NCBI RefSeq assembly: GCF_014161445.1
Contig: NZ_JABBXA010000005.1
Span: forward strand, 1-64,000
Direction: 5' to 3'
DNA length: 64,000 nt
DNA from: Microbispora sp. H13382
GTDB taxonomy: Bacteria; Actinomycetota; Actinomycetes; Streptosporangiales; Streptosporangiaceae
The notes beneath the pieces are model-generated. The model did no database searches, was not told the DNA's origin, and was given only the letters and a program-made list of their open reading frames with translations. The position numbers and the translations under genes are program-made. Every line of letters begins with the position of its first letter. Position 1 is the stretch's first letter. Positions 9,601 to 16,643 of the stretch are shown here, in pieces.

Positions 9601-10657
9601 CGGGCGCCGGCCCGGTCGAACCGGACAGGTCGATCACCGTCACGCCCTGGATGGCGTCCGAGCCGAGCTGGCTGTCGTGCGGCACGTGCCCGCCGTCCAC
9701 GATCACCACGTGGTACGGCAGGGCGTCCGCGGAGGCGCCGGGACGGAACCGGGCCCGTTCCCTGAGTTCCTCCCCGACCAGCGTGTCGAGGTGGGCGAGG
9801 TTCTCCGCCATGAGCCTGACCTGGCCCGCCGCGTCGGTCTGGTCGGGGTGCAGGGCGTGCGGCAGCCACTTGACCCACTCCCAGTGGGGCATCCACTCCT
9901 TGCCGGCGCAGATCATGATCCGCATGTCGTCGGGGGAGTGGAAGACGACGAGCTGCGCGATCACCGCCCGCACCAGCTCGCGCATCGCCGCGGAGTCGCC
10001 GGTGAGGTGGATGCGGGCGAAGGAGTGCAGGGCGACCGCCACGGGCAGCCCCGACACCGTGGCGTGCGCCCGGACGAACCGGCGCAGCGCGCCCGCCGAC
10101 AGCGCGTCGAGGTCCTCCACCGGCTTGGTGTCCGGCGGGACGAGCTGGATGGCCAGCTTCTGCACGCCGGTGCCGAGCCGTACGGTCGCGAAGTCGTCGT
10201 CGCGCGGCCTGCGCTCCCACAGACGCGGCCCCATCGCGATCCACCACAGCGACTCGGGCGGCGGCCCGCTCCACTCCAGCGCCTCCCGCTGCTGCACGGC
10301 CGCCCTGCGGACCTTCCTGCGGATCTGCGACAGGTAGCGGAAGTAGTCGCGGCGCAGCCCGTTGAGGCGGTTCCTGCGCTCACCGGCGTTGCGCCCGAGC
10401 TGGCCCATGCTCATGCCGACCATGGAGACGGCGAACAGCCCGCTGGCCACGTACATCAGGGGGTTGCCGGTGCCGCCCGCCGTGAACATCAGCGCCATCG
10501 CGGCGCCGCCGGCGAGCATCGGCACGTACGTGAGCATGGACATCAGGCCCTGCGGCTGGACCTCGGGAATCTCCGGTGGGGATTCCAGGAGAATCTCACC
10601 GCGGGGCGGTTTGGGGCCCGGGCGGCGCTCGGGGCGCGAGACGACGACAATGCTCAT
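6677..10657 (-). CDS. eccC: T7SS ATPase EccC (three FtsK/SpoIIIE domains)
   Basis: Motor of the ESX secretion complex, at the inner membrane. The 1326 residues begin with a short cytosolic segment and two membrane helices (about 40-90). Three FtsK/SpoIIIE-type ATPase domains follow, with Walker A motifs GATGSGKS (Lys489), GGTQSGKS (Lys844) and GDTESGKS (Lys1129), all with intact lysines. The first domain has a canonical Walker B (VVIDE); the second reads LVVDGW and lacks the Glu; the third has VVDDYD. One polypeptide carries what mycobacterial ESX-1 splits into EccCa and EccCb. The ATG has only a weak ribosome site. It is divergent from eccD across 73 bp and heads the transcript with the two downstream ESX genes. 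Confidence 0.96.
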   Translation of the reverse strand: MSIVVVSRPERRPGPKPPRGEILLESPPEIPEVQPQGLMSMLTYVPMLAGGAAMALMFTAGGTGNPLMYVASGLFAVSMVGMSMGQLGRNAGERRNRLNGLRRDYFRYLSQIRRKVRRAAVQQREALEWSGPPPESLWWIAMGPRLWERRPRDDDFATVRLGTGVQKLAIQLVPPDTKPVEDLDALSAGALRRFVRAHATVSGLPVAVALHSFARIHLTGDSAAMRELVRAVIAQLVVFHSPDDMRIMICAGKEWMPHWEWVKWLPHALHPDQTDAAGQVRLMAENLAHLDTLVGEELRERARFRPGASADALPYHVVIVDGGHVPHDSQLGSDAIQGVTVIDLSGSTGPAPEAITLRLDVQPDGFHMVKIDHAGRRSGNRLGDPDRLGYPQAEGLARQLAPLRASAGAQGEAQDVLGVNTSLTDLLGVGDPVHLDPAVIWQPRAGRNRLRVPIGLGADGRVVELDIKESAQGGMGPHGLVIGATGSGKSELLRTLVLGLAITHSSEILNFVLVDFKGGATFLGLDSLSHVSAVITNLEDELPLVDRMHDALHGEMVRRQELLRAAGNYASLRDYERAREQGADLKPMPTLFVVIDEFSELLTAKPEFIDLFVMIGRLGRSLGVHLLLASQRLEEGRLRGLDTHLSYRIGLRTFSAMESRVVLGVADAYELPPAPGNGYLKYDTTGMTRFKAAYVSGPHHADPGRSAPGEAGRPVREVVEYGPAFAPVEVTEPSRELAPAEEPGGPRHSLLDVVVGRLTGHGPPAHPIWLPPLAEPPTLAHLLPPLSVTPEHGLTTAGWGGRGMLHAVVGIVDRPFEQRRDPYWLDLSGGAGHVGVAGGTQSGKSTVLRTLVTSMALMHTPREVQFYCLDFGGGSLASLEALPHVGGVASRLDADRVRRTVAEISTILERREADFAEHGIESVAAYRRMRAESGRDGDGWGDVFLVVDGWLTLRQEFESLEPVITDIAARGLGYGIHVVAATNKWSEFRASIRDLFGTRVELKLGDAYESEVNRKASLAVPEGVPGRGLTKEGLHFLSALPRIDGVQSSEDLAAGVRGLVHAVRDAWQGPPAPAIRLLPPVLPAASLPGPEETGPKIAIGIDEATLSPVLLDFDADPHFVVLGDTESGKSNLLRLVAEGLVARRQPHEAMMIVVDYRRSLLDSAATAHRIGYAASSTAAQELVNDVRGALLKRLPPADLTPEQLRTRSWWQGSDVYIVVDDYDLVATSSNPLLPLVDLLPQARDIGLHLVLSRQMGGAGRAMYDPVIQKLKDMASPAVILSGNKDEGYLFGNVRAHPLPPGRGYHVDRRFGARLAQTAFLPPADSE

Positions 10658-10730
10658 CTGACTGACTTTTCTACCAGGTTTGCCGATATTTTCGGGCTGT
10701 CAGAGAGATCTTCGGGAGAGGATTCCCGCC

Positions 10731-12194
10731 GTGTCATCGCCGGCCCCCATTCAGGTTCAGCACGGCCAGATCCAGCAGGGTCATGCCCAGCAGGGCGCGC
10801 TGCCGCAGGCGGCCGCGCCGCTGCCACCTCTGTGCCACGTCACCGTGGTCGCTCCACGCAGGAAGGCGGACCTCGCGCTGCCGGCCGACATCCCGCTGCC
10901 CCACGTTCTCCCCGGGCTGCTGCGCGCGGTCGGCGAGGTGGGCGGCGACGCGGCCGCGGCCCCCGGCTGGGTGCTGCAGCGTCTCGGCGGCCCGCCGCTC
11001 GACCTCGGCCAGAGCCTGGGCGCGCTGGGCGTCCTGGACGGGGAGATCCTGTACCTGCGCCCGCGCGACGCGGCGCTGCCGCCCGCCGTGTACGACGACG
11101 TGGCCGACGTGGTCGCCACCGGGACCAAGGAGGGCGGCGGCAGGTGGGAGCCGCGGCACACGCGGCTGCTCGGCATGGGCGTGGCGGCCGGTCTGCTCGC
11201 GCTCGGCGCCGTCGTCCTCGCGCTCGCGGCGGCCCCGCCGAGGCTGACCGCCGGAGTGGCCGGAGCCGTCGCGGTGCTGCTGCTCGCCGCCGGGACCGTG
11301 GTGTCCAGGGCCGTCGGCCAGCCCACCGCCGGCGCCCTGATCGGCTACGCGGCCCTGCCACACGCCTTCCTCGCCGGGCTGTTCACCCCCGGCGCCTCGG
11401 GCGCCGTACTGGTGCTCGGCGCGCCGAACCTGGTGGCCGCGCTCGCGTACACCGCGCTGGTGGCCACCGTCGGCGGCGTGCTGGTCGCCGACGGCGTGGC
11501 GGGTTTCCTCGGCGTCGCGGTCGCGTCCGTCGCCGGGGCCGTGGGCGCCGCGTGCGTGATGGTGTTCGGGGGACCGGGCGCCGGGGCGGCGGCCGTGGTC
11601 GCGACGGTCCTGCTGGCGCTGAGCCCGCTGATCCCCACGCTGTCGTTCCGGATGGCCAGGGTGCCGCTGCCGCCGCTGCCCACCAGCGCGGAGGAGTTGC
11701 GCAGCGACAACCAGCGGATCGACGGCCCCCTGGTGCTGCAGCGGACCGCGCAGGCCCACCGGTACGCCACCGGCATGGTCATCGCGATCGCGCTCGCCGG
11801 TGGCGCGGCCGAGCTGCTGCTCGTCCAGCAGGGCGGCTGGGTCGCCCGCGCGACGGCGGCGACGCTGGCGCTGGCGCTCGCGATGCGGGCGCGGGTCTTC
11901 GCGGGGGTCGCCCAGCGGCTGTGGATGGTCCTCGTGGCCGTGGCCGGGGCCGTCGCGCTGGCGTTCGCGCTGGGCACGGGCGCCGACGCGGTCGCCGAGG
12001 TGGCCGTGACGGTCGGGGTGCTGTGGACGGCCCTGCTCGTGCTCGGCCTCGGCCTCTGGTTGCCCACGGGCAGGCCGTCGCCGTTCTGGGGACGGGCGGC
12101 GGACATCCTCGACGCGCTGCTGGTCGTCGCGCTGATCCCGCTCACGCTGGGCGTGCTCGACCTGTACGCCTGGGTGCGCGGCCTGTCGGGCTGA
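10731..12194 (+). CDS. eccD: T7SS integral membrane channel component EccD
   Basis: The GTG at 10731 is chosen because GGGAGAGG lies 9 bases upstream; earlier in-frame codons lack such a site. The 487 residues begin with a Gln-rich stretch and a YukD-like ubiquitin-fold domain (about 30-115, with a typical LGVLDGEILYLRP ending). Eleven hydrophobic helices follow, split by a cytosolic loop near 310-345. This is the fixed architecture of EccD, which forms the membrane basin of the ESX channel. It is divergent from eccC. The stop is 30 bp from the convergent SGNH hydrolase gene. No eccE gene follows, where mycobacterial loci often have one. Confidence 0.93.
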   Translation: MSSPAPIQVQHGQIQQGHAQQGALPQAAAPLPPLCHVTVVAPRRKADLALPADIPLPHVLPGLLRAVGEVGGDAAAAPGWVLQRLGGPPLDLGQSLGALGVLDGEILYLRPRDAALPPAVYDDVADVVATGTKEGGGRWEPRHTRLLGMGVAAGLLALGAVVLALAAAPPRLTAGVAGAVAVLLLAAGTVVSRAVGQPTAGALIGYAALPHAFLAGLFTPGASGAVLVLGAPNLVAALAYTALVATVGGVLVADGVAGFLGVAVASVAGAVGAACVMVFGGPGAGAAAVVATVLLALSPLIPTLSFRMARVPLPPLPTSAEELRSDNQRIDGPLVLQRTAQAHRYATGMVIAIALAGGAAELLLVQQGGWVARATAATLALALAMRARVFAGVAQRLWMVLVAVAGAVALAFALGTGADAVAEVAVTVGVLWTALLVLGLGLWLPTGRPSPFWGRAADILDALLVVALIPLTLGVLDLYAWVRGLSG

Positions 12195-12224
12195 CCCTCG
12201 GGGCGCGGCACGGGCGTCCTGCGG

Positions 12225-13004
12225 TCACGCCGTGGGACGTACGGGCAGCAGTGCGGGACGTTTGGCGGTGCGACCGTCGCCGGACGATCTGCCGAGGAGA
12301 CGCCGCACCAGCCACGGGCCGAGGAACGTGCCCGCCCAGCGCAACTCGGCGCCCAGAGCCCGCCACCCGGCCGGATCCACCGGGGGATGCAGGGGCAGCG
12401 TCCAGGCGTCGTCGCTGCCGGGCACGCCGAGGGCGTGGGCCACGGCCGCGGCGATCCGCTCGTGGCCGAGCGGACTCGCGTGGAGCCGGTCGGCGCTCCA
12501 TAGCCGGGGGTCGGTGGCGACGGCGTGGTACGCCGTCTCCGCGACCGCCACCCCGTGCCGCGCCGCCGCCGCCCGGATGCGGTCGTTGAGGTCGAACACC
12601 CGTGACCGGAGCGGCCGGGCGATCGGCGCGATCTTCCCGACGTCCGGGAACGTGAGGGTCGCGACGCGGGCGCCGGCGGCCGTGAGACCGGCGAACATCG
12701 CCTCCAGGTGCCCGGCCACCTCGGCGGCGTCGAAGCGGGGCCTGATCAGGTCGTTGACGCCCGCGACGACGGTGACCAGATGGGGGCGCAGGGCCAGGGC
12801 CGGCGCGAGCTGCCCGGCCCGTACCTCCCCGGCGAGCCGCCCGCGCACCGCGAGGTTGGCGTACGTGACCTCCGGGTCCACGGTCGTGAGCCGCTCGGCG
12901 AGCCGGTCGGCCCAGCCGCGCGGGTGGGCGGGGTCGCCGTCGCCGAGCCCTTCGGTCTGGCTGTCGCCGACGGCGACGTAACGCAGGGGCTCACCGCTCG
13001 GCAT
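12225..13004 (-). CDS. SGNH/GDSL-type hydrolase
   Basis: A 259-residue cytosolic esterase-like protein. Block I GDSQTEG holds the nucleophile Ser15, block III reads GVND near residue 81, and block V DRLH holds the Asp/His pair near 175. Together they give the SGNH catalytic set. No signal peptide is present; the C-terminal 30 residues are basic (LVRRLLGRSSGDGRTAKR). The start overlaps the end of the padR gene by 14 bp, so the two are translated as an operon, and the PadR protein may control it. The substrate (ester, acyl-thioester or carbohydrate ester) cannot be told from sequence. Confidence 0.9.
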   Translation of the reverse strand: MPSGEPLRYVAVGDSQTEGLGDGDPAHPRGWADRLAERLTTVDPEVTYANLAVRGRLAGEVRAGQLAPALALRPHLVTVVAGVNDLIRPRFDAAEVAGHLEAMFAGLTAAGARVATLTFPDVGKIAPIARPLRSRVFDLNDRIRAAAARHGVAVAETAYHAVATDPRLWSADRLHASPLGHERIAAAVAHALGVPGSDDAWTLPLHPPVDPAGWRALGAELRWAGTFLGPWLVRRLLGRSSGDGRTAKRPALLPVRPTA

Positions 13005-13656
13005 GGGCCACCTCCGGATTCCGTGGGGCCGGCGCGGTCCCCTCTCGTGGCATGGCCGCGATTCCTTCGCCAGGCACGGCCGCCGTCCTTCCGTCTGGCG
13101 CGGCCGGGCTCCTTTCCCGCAGGATCGCCGCGGTCCGCAGGCACCAGTCGCGGTTGCCCTCCTCGAAGGCCAGACCGCGCAGGCAGGTCAGGTACGGCCC
13201 CACGCGCCGGCCCGCGCGGAGGAACTCCTCTTCGCCCAGGCCGCCGCGCATCTTGCGCAGGATCCGCCGGAACAGATCGATCTTGGCCTCGGCCATGGCG
13301 GCCCTCTCCTCGACCTGACGGATCAGCGGCCCGGCGTCGACGTGGTCGGCCGCCTGCACCTTGACGAGCAGGTCGTCGCGGATGAACGACGGCTTCGACG
13401 CGGCCGCCGCGAATCGCTCCAGCTCGGTGAGCCCGGCGTCCGTCACGTGGAAGAGGCGCTTGGTGGGCCGGGTCTCCTGGACCACCCGCCGCCCCGCGAC
13501 CAGCCCTTCCTGCTCCAGCTTGGCCAGCTCGGCGTACAGCTGCTGGGGCAGGGCGTGCCAGAAGTTCGCCACACCGACGTCGAACGCCTTGGCCAGCTGG
13601 TAGCCGCTGAGCTCCCCGTCGAGCAGCGCCGCGAGGACGGCGTGCCGTAGGGCCAT
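12991..13656 (-). CDS. PadR-family transcriptional regulator
   Basis: A 221-residue DNA-binding protein. The first 85 residues are the PadR winged helix (LRHAVLAALLDGELSGYQLA, then a basic wing with RRVVQETRPTKRLFHVT). Residues 100-185 form the helical dimerisation domain of the Vir-like subtype, and the last 35 residues are Pro/Ala-rich. The ATG at 13656 is chosen for the AAGGGA site 8 bases upstream and because the wing starts right there; the frame stays open much further upstream without a credible start. A palindrome just upstream (13678-13697) is a likely autoregulatory operator. It probably represses its own operon with the SGNH hydrolase in response to a small ligand. Confidence 0.92.
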   Translation of the reverse strand: MALRHAVLAALLDGELSGYQLAKAFDVGVANFWHALPQQLYAELAKLEQEGLVAGRRVVQETRPTKRLFHVTDAGLTELERFAAAASKPSFIRDDLLVKVQAADHVDAGPLIRQVEERAAMAEAKIDLFRRILRKMRGGLGEEEFLRAGRRVGPYLTCLRGLAFEEGNRDWCLRTAAILRERSPAAPDGRTAAVPGEGIAAMPREGTAPAPRNPEVAHAER

Positions 13657-13677
13657 GGAACCGCTCCCTTCGCTCTT

Positions 13678-13697
13678 ATAGTCAAGGATATGACTAT
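13678..13697. promoter_or_regulatory. Probable PadR operator
   Basis: ATAGTC and GACTAT are perfect inverted arms separated by 8 bases, 22 bp upstream of the padR start. PadR regulators typically bind short inverted repeats with an 8-base centre over their own promoter, so autoregulation is likely. The surrounding 70 bp are AT-rich compared with the genes. Confidence 0.65.
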
Positions 13698-13727
13698 TCA
13701 ACGAATTGAGTAGCAGCGGTATATGGC

Positions 13728-14114
13728 TTAGAGCCGGTCGGCGCCTTCGGGCGACGCCCGATCGCCGAACGCGCGGCGGGCCTCGTCGAGGAGACCGGCC
13801 ACGTGGGGCAGACCCGCGGCGTCGAGCCCGCCGCGCAGCACCTCCTCCTTCGCGGCCTCCGCGGCCGCCTCGGCCCGCCGTACGGCCTTCAGGACGGCCT
13901 CCGCGAGCGAGCGGCTGTCGAGCCCGCGCATGCTCAGCGGGTGGATGTCGAGGGCGCGCAGCGTGCCGACGGCGTCGACGGTCGCGGTGATCCGCCCCCC
14001 GTCGGCACTCCCGGCGTACTCGCGTGTGCTCCATTCGGCCGCGAGCTCGTCCATCCACACGGCCGCCGCCGACAGCCGTTCCATGCGCGCCCGGAGCTCG
14101 CGCATCTCGGTCAC
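13728..14114 (-). CDS. YbaB/EbfC-like protein (first of four)
   Basis: A 128-residue protein with an N-terminal helix (RELRARMERLSAAAVWMDEL), a central beta-sheet (GGRITATVDAVGTLRALDI) and a long C-terminal helical part, as in the YbaB/EbfC nucleoid-associated family. GTG at 14114 is chosen because GGGAGGAG lies 5 bases upstream; a second GTG two codons earlier overlaps the previous stop. It lies 2 bp after another member of the family. In mycobacterial ESX-1 the YbaB-like EspL stabilises secreted partners, so a chaperone role is as plausible as DNA binding. The two adjacent copies may form a heterodimer. Confidence 0.8.
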   Translation of the reverse strand: MTEMRELRARMERLSAAAVWMDELAAEWSTREYAGSADGGRITATVDAVGTLRALDIHPLSMRGLDSRSLAEAVLKAVRRAEAAAEAAKEEVLRGGLDAAGLPHVAGLLDEARRAFGDRASPEGADRL

Positions 14115-14116
14115 GC

Positions 14117-14494
14117 TCACTCCTCCCGCAGCAGCGCCCGGACGTACGGGGCGAGCGGGTCGCCGTGCGGAGGCGATTGCGCGAAGTCCTCCATGGCCTT
14201 CCCCAGCCGCTCGCCCACCTTGCTCCGCGCGGCGCCGATCGCGCCCTGGATCGCGGCCGACATCGCGACGTGGTCGAGGTCGCGCATCGCCCGCGGATCG
14301 ACGGTCAGCCCGAGCAGGCGGCCGGCTCCGGAGACCCTGGCCACCACGGCGCCCGTGGCATCGGTCCCCTCGACCACCTCCTCGCTCAGCCCGTGGAGCA
14401 GGTCGGCGAGCGCGCCGACGCGGCCCTGGACCTCCCGCACCAGACCGGCGACGTCGCCTTCCCTGCCCTCGTTGAACGCGGCCGTGTTCCTCAC
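14117..14494 (-). CDS. YbaB/EbfC-like protein (second of four)
   Basis: A 125-residue YbaB/EbfC-like protein. Helix one (DVAGLVREVQGRVGALADLL) is followed by the diagnostic sheet (VARVSGAGRLLGLTVDPRAM) and a C-terminal helix (AIQGAIGAARSKVGERLGKA). The GTG start overlaps the stop of the upstream 289-residue protein gene as GTGA, so translation is coupled. The gene ends 2 bp before the next family member. It probably works with its neighbours in the same four-gene unit (15895 to 13728), either binding DNA or escorting the WXG-like substrate. Confidence 0.82.
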   Translation of the reverse strand: MRNTAAFNEGREGDVAGLVREVQGRVGALADLLHGLSEEVVEGTDATGAVVARVSGAGRLLGLTVDPRAMRDLDHVAMSAAIQGAIGAARSKVGERLGKAMEDFAQSPPHGDPLAPYVRALLREE

Positions 14495-15360
14495 CGGGGC
14501 TCCTCGCTCGCGGGCTGCCAGTAGTCGTGGATGTGCGCGCGATCCGCCACCGCGGGGGTGAGCGTGAGGTCGCGGCGGCCCCGCGCCGGGTCGCCCTCCT
14601 CGAAGAAGGCGGCCCGTACGTCGTTGAGCTTCTGCTCCACCTTGTTGAGGTCGCCCTCGCAGGCCATGTAGATGTCGGCGAACTGCTTGACGAGGTTGCC
14701 CAGCGCACTGGCGAAGACGCCCACCTGCGATATCAGCGCGACCCGCCCGGCCGGGTGCGCGCTCATCGCCGCCAGCGTGCGGAGGATCGGCGCCGAGGCC
14801 GCGTAGAGGCCGAACACCGACAGGTCGTACTCCAGGACCTCCTTGAACTGGCTGTGCATCGCACCGCTCATCTCGCCGGTGACCCCGTGGAGCTTCTCGT
14901 ACAGGACCGTGGTGTTGAAGCGGACCCGCCGCCCGAGCAGGTCGGCCGCGTGGCCCTTCCAGTTCGGGCTGACGTCCTGGAAGTAGGAGAACCAGATGTC
15001 GGACCGGCCGCTCTCCAGCCGGCTCCCCATCTCCTTCCACAGCTCCCGCCGGTCATAGAAGAGAAAGGGGTTGCCTAGGTTCATCGTGGCCGCCACGTCC
15101 AGGGCGAGGGCCGCGCCCCCCAGCCCGGACATGGCCATCGCCGTACGCGTCTGCTGCCGCAGCGGGTTCAGGCCCTTGACCAGGTTGCGGAAGAAGCCCG
15201 GATCGGTGCGGGTGGCGACGGAAGCGGCTCCGTCGGCCGGCGCCACGCGTACGGCCCGCTGGACGTTGCCGCTCGAGTCCGTGATGTAGAGCTCCCCGGG
15301 GCCCGGGGCGGGCCGGCCGGGGACGAACAACCTGCCGGGCTCGCCGGGTGAGGTCGACAT
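14491..15360 (-). CDS. Unrecognised T7SS-associated protein with hydrophobic segments
   Basis: I do not recognise a family for these 289 residues. The N-terminal 45 residues are Pro/Gly-rich. A hydrophobic stretch (about 72-92) is followed by a helical region containing PNWKGHAADLL near 131, a WXG100-like turn. A second hydrophobic helical region (about 190-230) and an acidic C-terminal part complete it. The arrangement, WXG-like helical hairpin plus hydrophobic helices, resembles LXG/WXG-type secreted proteins. It sits between a small WXG-like gene (10 bp upstream) and two YbaB-like genes (overlapping downstream), which suggests it is the main cargo or membrane effector of this four-gene unit. 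Confidence 0.7.
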   Translation of the reverse strand: MSTSPGEPGRLFVPGRPAPGPGELYITDSSGNVQRAVRVAPADGAASVATRTDPGFFRNLVKGLNPLRQQTRTAMAMSGLGGAALALDVAATMNLGNPFLFYDRRELWKEMGSRLESGRSDIWFSYFQDVSPNWKGHAADLLGRRVRFNTTVLYEKLHGVTGEMSGAMHSQFKEVLEYDLSVFGLYAASAPILRTLAAMSAHPAGRVALISQVGVFASALGNLVKQFADIYMACEGDLNKVEQKLNDVRAAFFEEGDPARGRRDLTLTPAVADRAHIHDYWQPASEEPR

Positions 15361-15370
15361 GCGGCTCCTC

Positions 15371-15895
15371 TCAGGGACGCGTGTTCCGGACGGCCGCCGT
15401 GCCGGCCTTCTCCGCGGCCACGTAGTTGTCGGCGGCCCTGACCAGCGTCTCGCCGTCCCTGCGCAGGGCGTCGCCGAGGATGCCGGCCGCGCCCGACCAG
15501 GTGTCGGAGACGGTGTTGAACCGGTGGACGAAGGCGAGCCCGACGATGGGGACCCCGGCGAGCGGAGCGAGGTTCCAGCCCTCGAAACGGGGCGTCGCGT
15601 CCTTCATCCGCCGGACGCCCTCCGCGGAGCCGCCCACCGTGCCGGCGAACTTCCTGATGAAGCCCGCGGCCACCTCGTAGCCGGGCAGGCCGGACGAGCC
15701 GCCGTCCGGCGCCGGCACCCTCGCCGGGACCACGGAGGCGCCTCCCTGGCGCTGCCCGCGTATCGAGTCCGGCAGGCACGGACCGGCCGGGCACGGAGGC
15801 GTGTGCGGGCAGGGGCTCACCATCGCGGAGACGGAGGAGGCCGGGAGGGCGGACGGCCCGGATGGCCCGCTGGAGGAGGATGCGCCGTACGACAC
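15371..15895 (-). CDS. WXG100/EspC-like small secreted protein with Cys/Pro-rich N-terminus
   Basis: A 174-residue protein. Residues 75-174 form a helical hairpin with DTWSGAAG (WSG at 133-135) and end in ADNYVAAEKAG. The last segment contains YVAAE (158-162), a match to the Y-x-x-x-D/E signal that directs T7SS substrates. The first 50 residues are Ser/Pro-rich with PCPHTPPCPAGPC and three cysteines, which is unusual for this family. The start is the GTG at 15895, with AGGGAAGA upstream; a later start that removes the Cys-rich part cannot be excluded. It is the first gene of the unit with the 289-residue protein and two YbaB-like proteins. Confidence 0.75.
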   Translation of the reverse strand: MSYGASSSSGPSGPSALPASSVSAMVSPCPHTPPCPAGPCLPDSIRGQRQGGASVVPARVPAPDGGSSGLPGYEVAAGFIRKFAGTVGGSAEGVRRMKDATPRFEGWNLAPLAGVPIVGLAFVHRFNTVSDTWSGAAGILGDALRRDGETLVRAADNYVAAEKAGTAAVRNTRP

Positions 15896-16083
15896 GTGAT
15901 CTTCCCTATCACCGGGCTCCGCGCCCCCGCCATGCGCGGGGGTGACGTTTCCGCAGGTGGAAAGCGGAAATTCGGGGCTTGTTCACTGGCGTGTAACGGC
16001 GAGCCCGCAAACCCCCGTACGCCCGCCTTTGATGCGTTAGCGTGCCGATGTTCCGGAAATCGCGGCAAAAAAAGGGGGCTCGT
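15896..16083. promoter_or_regulatory. Divergent promoter region with two inverted repeats
   Basis: This gap separates divergent T7SS units. CCCCCGC/GCGGGGG arms (15924-15942, 5-base centre) and TTTCCGC/GCGGAAA arms (15948-15970, 9-base centre) lie back to back. They are candidate operators for the regulation of both units. No convincing -35/-10 pair was found. Confidence 0.4.
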
Positions 16084-16524
16084 ATGGCCGGCAGCGCATT
16101 CGACGACTTCGACGTGGAGCGGTTCAGCCGGAGCGCCGACGCCAGGATCGCGGCCGTCGAACGACTCCAGGGCACCCTGTCCTCGCTCGTCGGCCGGGCC
16201 CGGGACGAGGACGGCCTGGTCGAGGTGGAGTTCACCGGCCGGGGGCTGAGCGAGCTGGAGCTTCACCCCAAGGCGATGCGGCTGAGCTCGGGCGAACTGG
16301 CCGAGCGGATCAAGGAGACGGTGCGCGCCGCGTCCGACGACCTGTACCGGCAGATGAACCGCGCCATGGCCGAGGTCCTCGGGCAGGAAGGCGACCAGAC
16401 GAGGTTCCTCAACGACCCCGAGGCCGTGCTCACCCAGGTCAGAGAGGCGGAGTCCGCCTTCGACCGCACCGCGGAGGACGTGCTGGGCGAGCTCGACCGG
16501 ATCAGTCGCAGGCTGAACCTCTGA
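16084..16524 (+). CDS. YbaB/EbfC-like protein (third of four)
   Basis: A 146-residue YbaB/EbfC-like protein: a helical start (DARIAAVERLQGTLSSLVGRA), the family sheet (GLVEVEFTGRGLSELELHP), then a helix (LAERIKETVRAASDDLYRQM) and a further 45-residue helical tail ending RRLNL that the other copies lack. ATG at 16084 follows an AAAGGGGG site; upstream in-frame ATG (16048) and GTG (16042) codons would add a basic leader and lack such a site. It is a single-gene unit, divergent from the 15895 unit and closed by a hairpin terminator. Confidence 0.8.
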   Translation: MAGSAFDDFDVERFSRSADARIAAVERLQGTLSSLVGRARDEDGLVEVEFTGRGLSELELHPKAMRLSSGELAERIKETVRAASDDLYRQMNRAMAEVLGQEGDQTRFLNDPEAVLTQVREAESAFDRTAEDVLGELDRISRRLNL

Positions 16525-16602
16525 GCGGCGGCCCCGCCCGTCCGGCGGAGACCACGCGAACGGGCGCGATTTCCCGGGCCCGCGCTGGAACCCGTGCCCC
16601 TC

Positions 16603-16635
16603 CCGCCAACCTTTGCCCCGGGCAAAACTTGGCGG
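16603..16635. terminator. Two-part hairpin between convergent genes
   Basis: CCGCCAA (16603-16609) pairs with TTGGCGG (16629-16635), and inside it TTTGCCC (16612-16618) pairs with GGGCAAA (16620-16626). A 2-base internal bulge separates the stems. It lies 79 bp after the YbaB-like gene and 9 bp beyond the stop of the opposing gene, so it probably terminates both transcripts. Confidence 0.72.
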
Positions 16636-16643
16636 TCGCGGCA

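Noticed and set aside
6545-12589. Long open frame on the plus strand across eccC and eccD
   Set aside because: It is the antisense shadow of eccC and reads out of frame through eccD. The sequence has no motif, and both real genes explain the region.
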